A DNA stretch of 47,612 nucleotides from assembly GCA_004352715.1 (NCBI GenBank), contig SCFE01000009.1, positions 2,903,065-2,950,676 of the forward strand. Direction: 5' to 3'. Positions 31,121-41,564 of the stretch are shown piece by piece; the stretch's first letter is position 1, and the number at the start of each line of letters is the position of its first letter. The translations under genes were made by a program, and so were the position numbers. This DNA is from Hofstenia miamia. Lineage: Eukaryota > Xenacoelomorpha > Acoela. Under the pieces are notes generated by a model, which searched no databases, was not told the origin of the DNA, and was given only the letters and a program-made list of their open reading frames with translations.

Positions 31121-34100
31121 GACTTCTATAATTTGCCTAGCAATGGACATACCTTTTTAGTGTTTGTAACTTTCCTCTTAGTTATTTAATCATTTGGATA
31201 GGACTAGAAAATCTACGATAGATCAAAATGACCGTTATGCATTGTTTGTTTGCTTCATTATGCATTCAGCAAAATCTCATTACATTTGGTATTTGTAAAA
31301 ATTTGGTTTCTATTCCATAATTTTCGCATTTGAAACAGATGTACATTTATTCTCAAGGAGTAATCGCTGTTCCAGTGTAAATAAATCCAAAATAGCGTGG
31401 TCCTAACGAAGATTTATTAAGCAGGTTGCATTTTACATGTATTCTTGTTTTCCTCTCCAGCATTGATTATACGACTACAAAAATGAGTGAAAAGCGGCAA
31501 AAGGTCATTTCTTGTTATTAATAGTGGCCATTCACCAAGTGTCGATTGCATAACCACCTTTTCTAAGCTGAATATCACGATCCTTAGACATTCTTTGTAC
31601 TTCTTTTTTAATTTTGTTATTGGTGGTAAACCGTGAAATCTTATGACAGAATGACTTCAGGTGAAACGTTACAATGATTGAATTCATAAAATCTTGAATT
31701 ACGAGTTTCAGTCGAGTTTAGTTGACAATTTTGCAAGTTTGTTTTCTTGACCACTTGATAGATCAGTTCCTGGGTGGGTAGTGGATTGCTAGAAAATGAA
31801 AGAAGAAGTCTGAATTTTTAAATATGATGAGCCCCATGGGCCCCCACCCTTAGCATCAAAAATTTAACAATGGGGGCCGGGCTTCCATGGGCCCCGCCCC
31901 ACTACATCCCTGGATTAATACCCATGGAGATTCGCTTTGAAAGCGTCAATGTTTCTATAAAGCAAACTAAAATATATATGAGTGTTTTCACACCTGTTAG
32001 TTAGAAGTGGGAAAATTATGCGCTTTGTATATATAGTTATTGTGACAGAACACTTACATGTAGAACTGCAATGCAATATAGACAATTGTCTGATCTTTCT
32101 TTTTCGTCTGTAAATCGCGACCTGTTGCTAACCTGTTTAGGCGTATCTCAGGGCAACATCAGAAGTCCCTCTGGCATTGCGCACTGAGCGCGTGAACAGG
32201 TTTTTTGTGAAATAAAATATTTTAGGGTAGTTGTTGCTCCCATAAGCATTAGGCCGCCCCATTATACGAATATTATGAAAAGAATTCGAATGTTTTTGAA
32301 AAATCGGATTTCTCATTGAAAAAATAGAGATACGAATCAATGCCTTTACACTTACCTTGCAAAGCTTCTTTAATTTTTTGCTAGAAAATTATCAATTAAA
32401 TTCGATATCTTAGCCATAGTTACATGCCTGTGATGTACATTATTTTATTTACATTTAGCAAGTCTGTTACGAAATGAGATGCTGTATTTATAAATATCCA
32501 AATCAGTGTATCTGGGGAGTTTATTTTTGGACACCATAATTACATGTAATTCTCTTCCATAGAGCAAACCGACCATTAAATGAGAGATTATAGTTCAAAC
32601 GAAGTGAAGTTTTGGATTAAAAGTATTACAAATTATAAGAGACCATGACAAAACAATGGATATGTCACAAAATGAGAATTTTAATTGACCTAAATATGCT
32701 TGTAACTTTCCTAGTGAAGCTATCCATCATAGCCTGTCATCACATCAGTGTATAACTGCTAACCTCGAGCTTTGTGAAAAAACTTATCGATGTAAGAAAT
32801 GGACGTTTTGTTACATTCAAGTATTTTAAAACATTATGCTGCAAAACGCATAAATTTTAGAAATTCCTTTTTTATAAAAAATAAGTATTGAAGTGTATCT
32901 TTAGTAAGACTGTTATTAAATAAGGCAATTTGTGATAAATAAAATTTTAATATTTGAATTTTAATAATTTAAATTTGAATGAAGTGCGCCATCTTTCGAA
33001 TGTATTGAACTATTGTTCTAAATGTACAACAATAATAAATTATTAAATATAATTTTAAAGTATTAATAACAACAAAAAAGTAAAGGAACAGATTAATTAA
33101 ATATGATCCAAAAACAATAATTTACAAATTTTGATAATTCGTTACACTAAGCATTTTTCGAATTTAATTGTCGAGCAAATAAATCATTTTCAACAAATTG
33201 AAATTTGTTAGCACTGTTTGCTAAATAAATGCAATTTTAGGAACTTGCCAAGTTCAACTTGTTGCAGCAATGTGGTTCGCTAGATTTCAATCCATTTTTG
33301 CACTAGAAGGATCACTCAAAATGGAACAGTTGACAGTGATGTGTGAAATAGTGCGTCAAATTCGTCTTTCACTGTTAATTGATTTTGGAAACATTGTAAA
33401 AGTCGTCTTGATCTATCGGAAGGGGAGAGTCGCAAATAGGCCTGAGATTTCAACAGCTAGAAGAAATACCTGCCAAAATCAAACAGAAGAAAAGTTGTGT
33501 TGCGATGGAAGCTCTAAAAATTATCTAACAATTCGAACAACTTTACTTATCCTTAACACAAAAGGAACATCTCATTGCTCGTTTCATTCACATCATTCAA
33601 AAAAGGTTAGAAGCTAACATCACACACAAAATTTTGTATTTTTATATGGTTTCCTTGTCAACAAAAACTGTTGTATCATTTACAAAATAATTAATTGAAT
33701 TTTCTATAAAATAATACACTTTTTGAAAATTGCAATAAGATTGGAAAGAAAAAAGCTATCAATTGTATAACCAGGCGCGGTTCTAGCAAATTTCGAACGG
33801 AGGTGCTCAAATTTGTCTCCTAAAATTATTGTAAAATTGCAAGTTATGCCAAATCTAATCATATTTTGATTTGTGAAGTTCTTCACAAAAACCTTAAGGT
33901 TTATATTTATACACATGAAAGCCGGTCTTTCTAAGACCATTGTATTCATGGAAGGCAGAAAATATTTTAAAAAAGGGGTTTCTATCGTATAAAAAAACAC
34001 TAAAAAGTTATTGTATCCAATATTCATAGAAAAAATTCGCGATTTCATATAGCGCTTAGATAGTTTTTGAAAACACAGGCCTGTTCATTACCAAACTTTG

Positions 34101-34329
34101 CAAAATGAAATACTATCCATTTCGCAAAAAAAATGAAAAAATGTAAAACTATGCTTGTATAACATTGTAGTTTGAAATTTTCACTAGATCTACTGGACTC
34201 ACCTACTCAATGTTTTTTAAGGCTAAAAGGGAAAGTAAACTTTCCTATTAATTAAGTAATCGCTAGCCAACGACAATTCATTAAACAAACCAATATCTTA
34301 ACGGTTAATTGTCGGAAGAACAAGTCACT
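31121..34329. other. Gene-free stretch with repeat fragments and one unassigned ORF
   Basis: A GC-rich scrap at about 31828-31913 ends CCACTACATCCCTG, whose complement CAGGGATGTAGTGGGG looks like a hAT terminus. The dispersed repeat copy at 32120-32335 is listed separately. Another hAT-like start, CAGGCGCGGTTCTAGC, occurs at about 33772. The ORF at 33270-33617 (+, 115 codons, beginning MWFARFQSIFALEG) has a faint likeness to the start of LTR-element gag domains, too weak to call. No intact element is present. Confidence 0.4.
32120..32335 (+). repeat. Dispersed repeat copy 2 (first copy at 6180-6400)
   Basis: This matches the copy at 6180-6400 in the same orientation through the ordered words GCGACCTG, ATATTTTAGGGTAGTTGTTG, GCATTAGGCCGCCCCATTAT, GAATGTTTTTGAAAAATCGG and TCATTGAAAAAAT. 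This copy carries a CpG-containing insert (GCGCACTGAGCGCG) that the other lacks. The element type is unknown. Confidence 0.6.
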
Positions 34330-35040
34330 GCTAATAGTTAATTTTTTTTAAAAAATTTAAATTTTTAAATGTTTTAATTTCTTTAGGTAGCGAGATCCAG
34401 AGTCGACAATAACAAAGGATTTCTTTTAGACTCTTTCTTGTACTGAACAAATGTAAGAAGTTTTGATCTTGAATTCTGATTATATGAAATTCCGAAATTT
34501 CGTGTTATGAGGAGGTAGGTTTTTTATTATTCAATATGATGAGTTGTTTTTGGAAAAAATGACCTAGAAATGTAATGCTTAGTTTTCTTTGAGTTGAATT
34601 TTTTGCTGAGATATTTAATGCCCATTTTAATTTAATATCAAGTCTTTTATAAAGCGCATCGCTTGGATCAGTAAATACCATACTTTCGTAGTTAAGTTGA
34701 TTCACAGCACATGTATAATAATAGAAGAATTTAATTATCGTATAAGGTGGTAGCTGCCTATCTACTAGTTTCATATTTTTTACACCTATGGCTAATTTTC
34801 TAACAAATATGTTGATGTGAGAGTTGACAGAACAATAAGTTTTGAGTCAATACTTACGCCTAGATATTTGAAAGTGTCTACAATTGGAACATTAATTATA
34901 TTTATATTCAAAGTCACAGCAGAAACATCGTAATTACTTTAATAGAAATTTAAGAGCCGTTACACCTCTCGAACAACCCATTTTTGACAGAAACCAAAAA
35001 AACCAAATCGTCGCAAACTGACGCTTAAATTAAACAATTT

Positions 35041-35090
35041 GATTGGCTAATATTAATATATAAAATAAACCTGTCGCACGAAGTTCATTT
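35041..35090 (+). promoter_or_regulatory. CCAAT/TATA-like pair upstream of the small Cys-rich ORF
   Basis: GATTGGCTAA (35041-35050; ATTGG is CCAAT on the other strand) is followed within about ten bases by TATATAAAA (35057-35065), and the ATG of the ORF lies about 55 bases after the TATA word. This spacing would put a start site near 35085-35095 and give a short 5' leader. In AT-rich DNA TATA words are frequent, so the combination is suggestive rather than proof. Confidence 0.3.
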
Positions 35091-35117
35091 TTGAAAATTT
35101 TCATCCAAGCCGAAGTT

Positions 35118-35267
35118 ATGGTAGAATTGTCGTGTAACTGCAGAAAAGGTAGATGTGTCCGTTGTAGTGGGTGTTATAGATGTGGATGCACTTGTGAGAA
35201 ACTTTTCGAAAAATTAAATTTTTTTAGAATTTCAAATTGTTTCGAGGGTTTTAGATGTATACCTTAA
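35118..35267 (+). CDS. 49-residue cysteine-rich ORF within the TIR element
   Basis: ATG at 35118 starts a frame of 49 codons ending in TAA at 35265-35267; the frame is open upstream to a stop at 35061. The product begins MVELSCNCRKGRCVRCSGCY and has eight cysteines in residues 6-26, spaced C-x-C-x4-C-x2-C-x2-C-x2-C-x-C-x-C, plus two more at 41 and 47. The CNCRK-x-C start recalls CXC/tesmin-type zinc-binding segments and the cysteine-rich tails of several DNA transposases. It may be a separate small metal-binding protein or the remaining tail of a deleted transposase. Arg/Lys residues between the cysteines would suit nucleic-acid binding. No homologue can be named with confidence. Confidence 0.4.
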   Translation: MVELSCNCRKGRCVRCSGCYRCGCTCEKLFEKLNFFRISNCFEGFRCIP

Positions 35268-35756
35268 AACCTATCAACACGGTTTAGTTCTTACTGACAC
35301 TTCAATTTAAAATTATCTGTCATCTGGTAGAAAAAATGGGTTGGTCGAGAGGTGTAACGGCTCTTAAAATACAAAATTCTGTTTTAGCTTCATTAGTTAT
35401 GAGTTTATGCGTACAAAATATGTTGACAATTTGTTGTAATTAAATTCTATAGATTCCACTGTGCATTGATGTATTAACGCTGAAAATACAAGTGCCGTTG
35501 CCATATTAGATTAAATTGCAACTAGTTATAGAATGCATATTATTCACATAAATACTAAAAAGAAAAGGACCTAGTATCGTTCCTTCAGGCATTCCACTGT
35601 AAACGGGTAACCATTCCGTAAAAATTTCATTTAATTAACTCTCCGGAATCTCTGATTAAGGTAACTAGTTATCAATTGCTTTCTACTGCAAGAAAATTTT
35701 AAGTAAGATAATTTTTCAACTAGTATGTCATGATTAGTAGAATCAAGGGCTTTTGA

Positions 35757-36585
35757 AAAATCTAATCTGTGTTATAAACTCAAAAGCTAATTCCAAGAAT
35801 TGTTATCAACAAAAGCCAAAGTTTAATGGCACCCAAATTGACCAAGTGGATAAATTTAAATACTTGGGAATTACATTTCACTCATTACTTACCTTTCAAA
35901 AGCAATTTAATATAATCATTAAACGAATGGCTACTTCAATTAAAACACTCAGCAGTTGCCTACAAAAACTAAAATTCAGTTAATCCATTCTATAGTTTTA
36001 GGTCATTTTTATTATGGCAATGTACTTTATACGGATGCAAATGAAAATTTCCTAAAGAAAATTAATACACAGTTAAGATGGTCAATGAAGTTAGTAACGA
36101 CTAACTATTCTGATATTAATAATATTATATACAAAAACTTCAGGAAAAATTTCTTAAATCCTCAATGCCTAATTCGTAGACAACATCAAACACTATGATA
36201 AAATAAACTTCCTTAATCTCGGCAAAATCACACACCTAAGTGCACGCACTCGAAATTTTAACCAGTACTTTGTAAAAAGAAAATTCATTCATTAATACCT
36301 CTAAAAAACTTTGGAGTCATTTATCTAGAGAATAAAGTTATTGAATAATTTAAATAGGTTTAAAAACAATGTCAAACGATCTTACTATAATTCTAGAAAA
36401 AAATTAATTGAATTCAATTGGAGGGGTTTTAAATTAACAGGAATTAAACGCCATAGCCCAATGGGGCAATTTTCTATTTTGTATTGTTTTTTGTACAGTT
36501 TATTGACGCTTTCAGAGTTGCTATCAGCATAATTATGTATTTTCAAAAGTAATTTCTGAATAAAGATTTCTTCTTCTAAGCAGGC
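35757..36585 (+). pseudogene. 5'-truncated LINE (RT palm end, thumb and tail) inserted in the minus-strand LINE
   Basis: The frame at 35753-35983 contains QVDKFKYLGITFHSLLTFQK, the block that follows the YADD motif in LINE RTs. A frame change near 35960 leads to the thumb (LPTKTKIQLIHSIVLGHFYY, then NTQLRWSMK) up to 36198, and a likely tail with RFKNNVKRSYYNSRKK near 36360-36400. The 3' end is probably AATAAAGATTTCTTCTTC (about 36558-36575), just before the host LINE resumes at about 36586. Most of RT, including YADD, is missing, as is usual for 5'-truncated insertions. A diverged second copy in the same orientation lies at 37080-37705. Confidence 0.7.
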
Positions 36586-36985
36586 TATAGCTACAAATGA
36601 GTTAGATCGTGTGATGCTTTCCATTTTTCAGTAGCATTTAATAGAGCATTAGTTGTTGAAAAATTTTTGCAAAATACAAATTGGGTGTTTGATAATAAAT
36701 TATAATTATTTAAGTGTGTTCAATTATTTGGTTATGTGATAATCTTTCAAATATTTTGCTCATTTGAGAAGAAAAATGAGATTGGGGATTTTTGTTATTA
36801 TTCATTTTTATTGTATGACGCTATTCATTTGAAATATCAGTTAAATATTGTAAACATTCAAATGAATATAGATTATCTGATCTTATATTTAGTGGCAATT
36901 GATAGCGCTACTAATTTGTTATGGGATTATTGGAATCAGTGTTCGTGTCAACAATACTCTGACTGAATGATATCATCGCAGCCAT

Positions 36986-37079
36986 ATCAATCACTGTAAG
37001 AATGTTTTTTTTACATAGTCTTTAGAGATTTTTCATCTTGTATTTTGTAAAATTCTTTAGTTGTCATACAATAGTCTTA
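36986..37079. other. Short AT-rich junction between LINE fragments
   Basis: No motif is recognisable. The outer limits of the flanking minus-strand and plus-strand LINE fragments cannot be placed precisely here. Confidence 0.3.
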
Positions 37080-37705
37080 TAAAAGTAGTAATGAATACGT
37101 TTTCATTATCGATTACTGCAGCAAACCCCAATTCTGCAAAATTAATCAAAACCTAATTCAATAATTGTTCTTAGCACCCAAATACATGTAAAACAAGAGG
37201 AAAATTATAAATACATGGGACTTGCATTTGACTCTTTACTTTCCTTTTAAGAGCAATTTAATATTTTTAAAAGAATGACGACTTCAATAAAAACAATTAG
37301 CAAAAAATACAACAGTTACCTACTAAAGCTAAAATTCCGTTGACCAATGATACAGCATTAAGTCATTTCTATGTTGGCAAGTACTCTACGGATGTAAACA
37401 AAAATCTTATAAAGAAAGTTTATGCACAGTTGACATTTACTGTCAAATAACTACTCCATTTATAATAAAATTGAATATAAAAATTGAGTAGGGGTTTCAT
37501 AATTTATCAATGCCTCATTCATGTAAATGTATTAACAATATTGTATAGTAATGTTAGCCCTTAAAATAACAAATTTTGCTGACATAAACAAAAGCATTCT
37601 GAACATTTTAAATCTGTTCTCTGTAAAAAGCTCATAATGAGAAATTCATTTAGTAATCTCTATAAAACATTGGAATTACATATCTTGGAAAATAATACAA
37701 CTTGA
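37080..37705 (+). pseudogene. Diverged second copy of the plus-strand LINE 3' region
   Basis: Word-by-word comparison with 35790-36345 shows the same order: AGCACCCAAAT, AAATACATGGGACTTGCATT (against AAATACTTGGGAATTACATT), AGAGCAATTTAATAT, ATGACGACTTCAATAAAAAC, CCTACTAAAGCTAAAATTC, AGTCATTTCTATG, and an ending TCTATAAAACATTGGA. It has many substitutions and indels and no open frame, so it is older than the first copy. It covers the same part of the element, as expected for 5'-truncated copies of one family. Confidence 0.65.
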
Positions 37706-37710
37706 TAAAT

Positions 37711-38807
37711 TAATGTGCTAGGCAAGCTATTAGAGAAATGTATTCTTAAGCGCTTAAGCACTAGATTTAACAAACAATATGGATTTGTAAAACGACTCAA
37801 TACAGAAATTGCACTCCCTCATATTGTTAAACACAGATAAAGCATGTACAAGGTAGAATTCAACACTATTGATAAGCTACGACTTCTCAACGACATTCGA
37901 TAAGGCTCCTCCTCGAACCATAATTAAGAATCTAGAGAAGACAACCCTATGATCCTCCTTACATCATAGCAACTATTGAAAGCCTTCTTAGCCTTCATGA
38001 AGTCATGAGTAAAAAGTATTTGGATATAAGCGCTACACCGAATTATGGAACCCCACAAGGGGGTATTCTTAGCCCACTGCCCTGGAATATTTTAGTAGAT
38101 GAGGCTCTCTCTATACTTAATGAAAAAGGTAACGACATCGGATATGCTGACGACCTAACTACGATGTTAACAGAAGATAGGCATGACCCCCATAACATCT
38201 AAATTACGAACTATGGCTGAAGATGCAGTTGAAAATCTTCATGAGTGGGCCAGTAACCAAGGTCTAACTTTAAATATGGATAAAACTAAATTCTGTCATT
38301 TTACAAAACGAAAAGATGCTATCACCTGTATTAAAAGTGGCAATAACCTCATCTGACGTTACAATTCTAGGATTGACATTAGACTCCATACTTAAATTCA
38401 GTCGACATATAAAGAACAAACTCGAATCTATTCAGAAATACTTAAAAGCCATCTCGCTGATAAGCCGTAGGACTTTTGGGGCAGGCTCTATCAATTTTAG
38501 GAAAATATATCGTCAAGTTATTATTCCTAAAATAGGTTATGGCGTGAAATTCTGTAAAAGTGCTCTTCCTAAGAAATCCCTGAGATCATTACAAGGATTA
38601 TGTAATGTAAGAATATGCAAAGCCTTCAGCAACACAGGCAGGAAAGAATTACATTCTCTTTCTGGAGAATTCGACATTTTCGACCAATTATCAGCTCTTG
38701 CGGAAGGGAAGCCTCTAAAACGACATACAGACATAGAAATATTACGCAGGAAATATCATCAAAACGCAAAGTTTAAGTTTGATTACGAGGCATACCCACA
38801 TTAGTAG
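37711..38807 (+). pseudogene. LINE reverse transcriptase remnant with intact YADD (I/R1/Jockey-like)
   Basis: RT blocks in order: LGKLLEKCILKRL and QYGFVK (37711-37790), a degraded DFSTTFDKAP block (about 37880-37915), then GTPQGGILSPLPWNILVDEA (about 38050-38105), the catalytic GYADDL (YADD at 38143-38154) and WASNQGLTLNMDKTKFCHF (about 38245-38305). After a frame change come ILGLTLDSILKFSRHI and IYRQVIIPKIGYG, then the tail to the TAG after 38804. The wording PQGG-LSP and G-LD--L-FS-HI fits the I/R1/Jockey side of LINEs. It is truncated at the 5' end and has several frameshifts and stops between 37820 and 38000. It would have copied its own RNA at the target site; this copy cannot. Confidence 0.8.
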
Positions 38808-38844
38808 TAAACGGGGGTGGAAGGAGACCACAAACAAACGCCTC

Positions 38845-38926
38845 TGATTGGTCGAGAGCTTATGACGTCACATGTCACGTGACAGACCGTGAATATCGAA
38901 GGGGGTGGTTGGGGCATTGAGTCATC
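38845..38926. promoter_or_regulatory. Composite CCAAT, CRE, E-box and AP-1 site cluster
   Basis: Within 82 bases occur ATTGG (38847-38851, inverted CCAAT), a run TGACGTCACATGTCACGTGA (38863-38882) that joins a perfect CRE to a perfect E-box TCACGTGA, and TGAGTCA (38918-38924, AP-1). The cluster lies directly after the LINE remnant in a GC-richer patch. It precedes no recognised plus-strand gene before the gap at 39960, so it could drive something hidden in the gap or belong to the element that fills 39-44 kb. Confidence 0.35.
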
Positions 38927-39959
38927 TAATTGATACTTGGCACTAAGTGCTTTGAAGATCTCACTAATGCATTTTTAATTAGCACATTTGGACCTGTTTA
39001 AATGATTCACGCCCAAAATTACATTGTTTTGATATAATTACATTTTTTTATTGTTTGTCATGACTAATTTCACTTTGTTAATATCACAATTGTTTGCATT
39101 ATGACATGTTAATATATACCTTATTATAACAACCCCTTTCGGGATACGTACACATAATATTACAAACTAATTTTCCATAATTTCGAGAAGCTTACATGTA
39201 TAATTTGGGAAATCTTTCAAAATAGCATTTCGCATTTGTCAAAATTCATTGTAACACGTTTATCGTATCACGACTTTTTCAACCAATAATTAATTTTCGT
39301 ATTTTTGATAACTTGAAATTACAATGTTTTAACTCGCTTTTCGGGAATTTTTTTCAGGTTGAGTTCACCTTGTTTTGAAAAAATACATAGTTTCATTTAC
39401 GTAAACAATATTCTCGTTTCTAAGCAATCAAATTATTTTAAAACTATTTCGTTAATACATGTGGAAAACATTAAACATAGTTAAACAAAAAAGTAGTTGC
39501 AATCCACTCTAATAAAACGTTTAAATTTTTTCTAGACATTAAAAAATACAATGTCTATTATACCCTATTAAAACACTTTTTCAAAAATATAAAAACTAAA
39601 ATATTTAAGTGGGCATAGTAAAAGCCCACATTTTTAAAAACAAGACAAAACATGTATATATTCTAATTTTATAATAATAATGGTAAATTACACTAAAAAT
39701 TTGTCTATTTTTTAGTTTGTTTTTTCGACCCGTACATCTAGTATTTCATCTGATAATGCGTATTTCTCCACCACCAACCTTTCATGCATCGCCGGGGGTT
39801 GTTCATCACGTGTTTAATCTAAGTCGAGATTTAGTCACTGTGTTTTAAAATATACACTAATGAAATTAGTAAAAATTTAATAGCATATAATTACTATCAT
39901 TTTAAAAATTAATTAAATACATCCCGTGAATTATGTTTTGTTTCCATGCCATCTAACGT
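38927..39959. other. AT-rich stretch up to the scaffold gap
   Basis: No ORF with family motifs, no terminal repeats and no RNA gene were recognised. Confidence 0.45.
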
Positions 39960-40959
39960 NNNNNNNNNNNNNNNNNNNNNNNNNNNNNNNNNNNNNNNNN
40001 NNNNNNNNNNNNNNNNNNNNNNNNNNNNNNNNNNNNNNNNNNNNNNNNNNNNNNNNNNNNNNNNNNNNNNNNNNNNNNNNNNNNNNNNNNNNNNNNNNNN
40101 NNNNNNNNNNNNNNNNNNNNNNNNNNNNNNNNNNNNNNNNNNNNNNNNNNNNNNNNNNNNNNNNNNNNNNNNNNNNNNNNNNNNNNNNNNNNNNNNNNNN
40201 NNNNNNNNNNNNNNNNNNNNNNNNNNNNNNNNNNNNNNNNNNNNNNNNNNNNNNNNNNNNNNNNNNNNNNNNNNNNNNNNNNNNNNNNNNNNNNNNNNNN
40301 NNNNNNNNNNNNNNNNNNNNNNNNNNNNNNNNNNNNNNNNNNNNNNNNNNNNNNNNNNNNNNNNNNNNNNNNNNNNNNNNNNNNNNNNNNNNNNNNNNNN
40401 NNNNNNNNNNNNNNNNNNNNNNNNNNNNNNNNNNNNNNNNNNNNNNNNNNNNNNNNNNNNNNNNNNNNNNNNNNNNNNNNNNNNNNNNNNNNNNNNNNNN
40501 NNNNNNNNNNNNNNNNNNNNNNNNNNNNNNNNNNNNNNNNNNNNNNNNNNNNNNNNNNNNNNNNNNNNNNNNNNNNNNNNNNNNNNNNNNNNNNNNNNNN
40601 NNNNNNNNNNNNNNNNNNNNNNNNNNNNNNNNNNNNNNNNNNNNNNNNNNNNNNNNNNNNNNNNNNNNNNNNNNNNNNNNNNNNNNNNNNNNNNNNNNNN
40701 NNNNNNNNNNNNNNNNNNNNNNNNNNNNNNNNNNNNNNNNNNNNNNNNNNNNNNNNNNNNNNNNNNNNNNNNNNNNNNNNNNNNNNNNNNNNNNNNNNNN
40801 NNNNNNNNNNNNNNNNNNNNNNNNNNNNNNNNNNNNNNNNNNNNNNNNNNNNNNNNNNNNNNNNNNNNNNNNNNNNNNNNNNNNNNNNNNNNNNNNNNNN
40901 NNNNNNNNNNNNNNNNNNNNNNNNNNNNNNNNNNNNNNNNNNNNNNNNNNNNNNNNNNN
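39960..40959. other. Assembly gap, exactly 1000 N
   Basis: A round 1000-N run is a scaffolding placeholder, so true distance is unknown. The minus-strand gene at 40960-41564 runs into it. ORFs drawn through it are artefacts apart from the ends. Confidence 0.95.
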
Positions 40960-41564
40960 TGTTTATATTTTTAACAATCCATCCTGATCCATTGTTTGCA
41001 TAAATGGTAATATAATTTGCAAGCTCATTTGTCATTTGAGAATATGTTGCCTGACAAAGTCCCATACAAAAAACTGAAGCTGGTTTACTAGTTGGGTGCA
41101 AAGTGACTCACTTTTCTTCACCTCCATCTGTTCACGATAGTTCAACCTCTGACGTTAAATAAACTTTGGCGGAAAAATGTTTGGCCACGTCCTCTTTAAT
41201 AATTTTTGCAATAGACGGGTAGGCTAGGTGGAATTGAATAAATGTCCACCGCATTTAATTGCTGACTCTCAAAGTAGGCAAAGCTTCCCTTACACGCTGT
41301 ATTTGTCTTGTGCAAATTAATCTCATCAATGGAAGGTGGTGCCGATTGTTCATGGACAATAGTAACATGCTTGGAAAACAGTCTCTCATCATGAAAAAAT
41401 AATTTGCATTCAGTGCATAGATACACTCGTGATTTTTTATGTTTTCTATTTATATGACTTTCTAATGCAAGGGTTTTTGGGGCGGTATATGTGCAATGGG
41501 CGCATTGAAAAATGAGTGGTTGGCCAGCATTGGTTGTAGAACTAAATTTAAATTTTTTTAGCAA
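40960..41564 (-). pseudogene. C2H2 zinc-finger gene of a large polB-type transposon, partial and broken
   Basis: The minus-strand frame 41564-41196 has two C2H2 fingers, both C-x2-C-x12-H-x4-H (C21, C24, H37, H42 and C50, C53, H66, H71), then HKTNTACKGSFAYF. After a frameshift near 41215 and a stop near 41130 the same protein seems to continue with IIKEDVAKHFSAKVYLTSEV and, at 41101-40960, a segment ending NGSGW that runs into the gap. Fingers followed by a (K/N)-T-A-x-x-G-x-(F/L) segment, a K-V-x-(L/V) strand and a GSGW motif are what I know from large transposon proteins of invertebrates that continue into a family-B DNA polymerase (Polinton/adintovirus-like or related). The polymerase itself is not visible; it would lie inside or beyond the gap. 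The frame opens after a stop without an ATG. Confidence 0.45.

Larger units (their letters stand above)
34951..35366. mobile_element. 412-bp terminal-inverted-repeat element inserted in the LINE
   Basis: The ends at 34953-34985 and 35332-35364 are reverse complements over 33 bases with a single mismatch, starting AGAGCCGTTACACCTCTCG and ending CAACCCATTTTT. The flanks allow either TA duplications (34951-34952 and 35365-35366) or TTAA duplications (34950-34953 and 35364-35367, with ends then starting GAGCC). TA would suggest a Tc1/mariner relative; TTAA would suggest Kolobok-like or another TTAA family. The interior is unusual in carrying CCAAT- and TATA-like words and a 49-residue cysteine-rich ORF. 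The near-perfect TIR indicates a fairly recent insertion, younger than its LINE host. Confidence 0.85.
34330..37030 (-). pseudogene. LINE reverse transcriptase remnant, interrupted by two later insertions
   Basis: On the minus strand, RT blocks appear in order from high to low coordinates. MSKIFERLSHNQIIEH comes first (36716-36763), then an ST-NALLNA-EKW stretch (36630-36690) and SFVAI (about 36590). The frame resumes at 35755 with LDFSKALDSTNHDILVEKL, then GMPEGTILGPFLFSIYVNNM (about 35540-35600). A catalytic box follows that has decayed from YADD to YGNG (35494-35505), then KTEFCIL (about 35385). After a second interruption come FKYLGVSIDSKL (about 34880) and the thumb at 34505-34774. The breaks are a plus-strand LINE (35757-36585) and a TIR element (34951-35366). 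Part 36770-37030 is weak. The clade is CR1/Jockey-like by general form. The catalytic Asp pair is lost and stops are present, so it is inactive. Confidence 0.75.

Noticed and set aside
33270-33617. ORF of 115 codons as an LTR-element gag
   Set aside because: Only the opening WFARFQSIF is faintly gag-like; no capsid, zinc knuckle or neighbouring pol is present.
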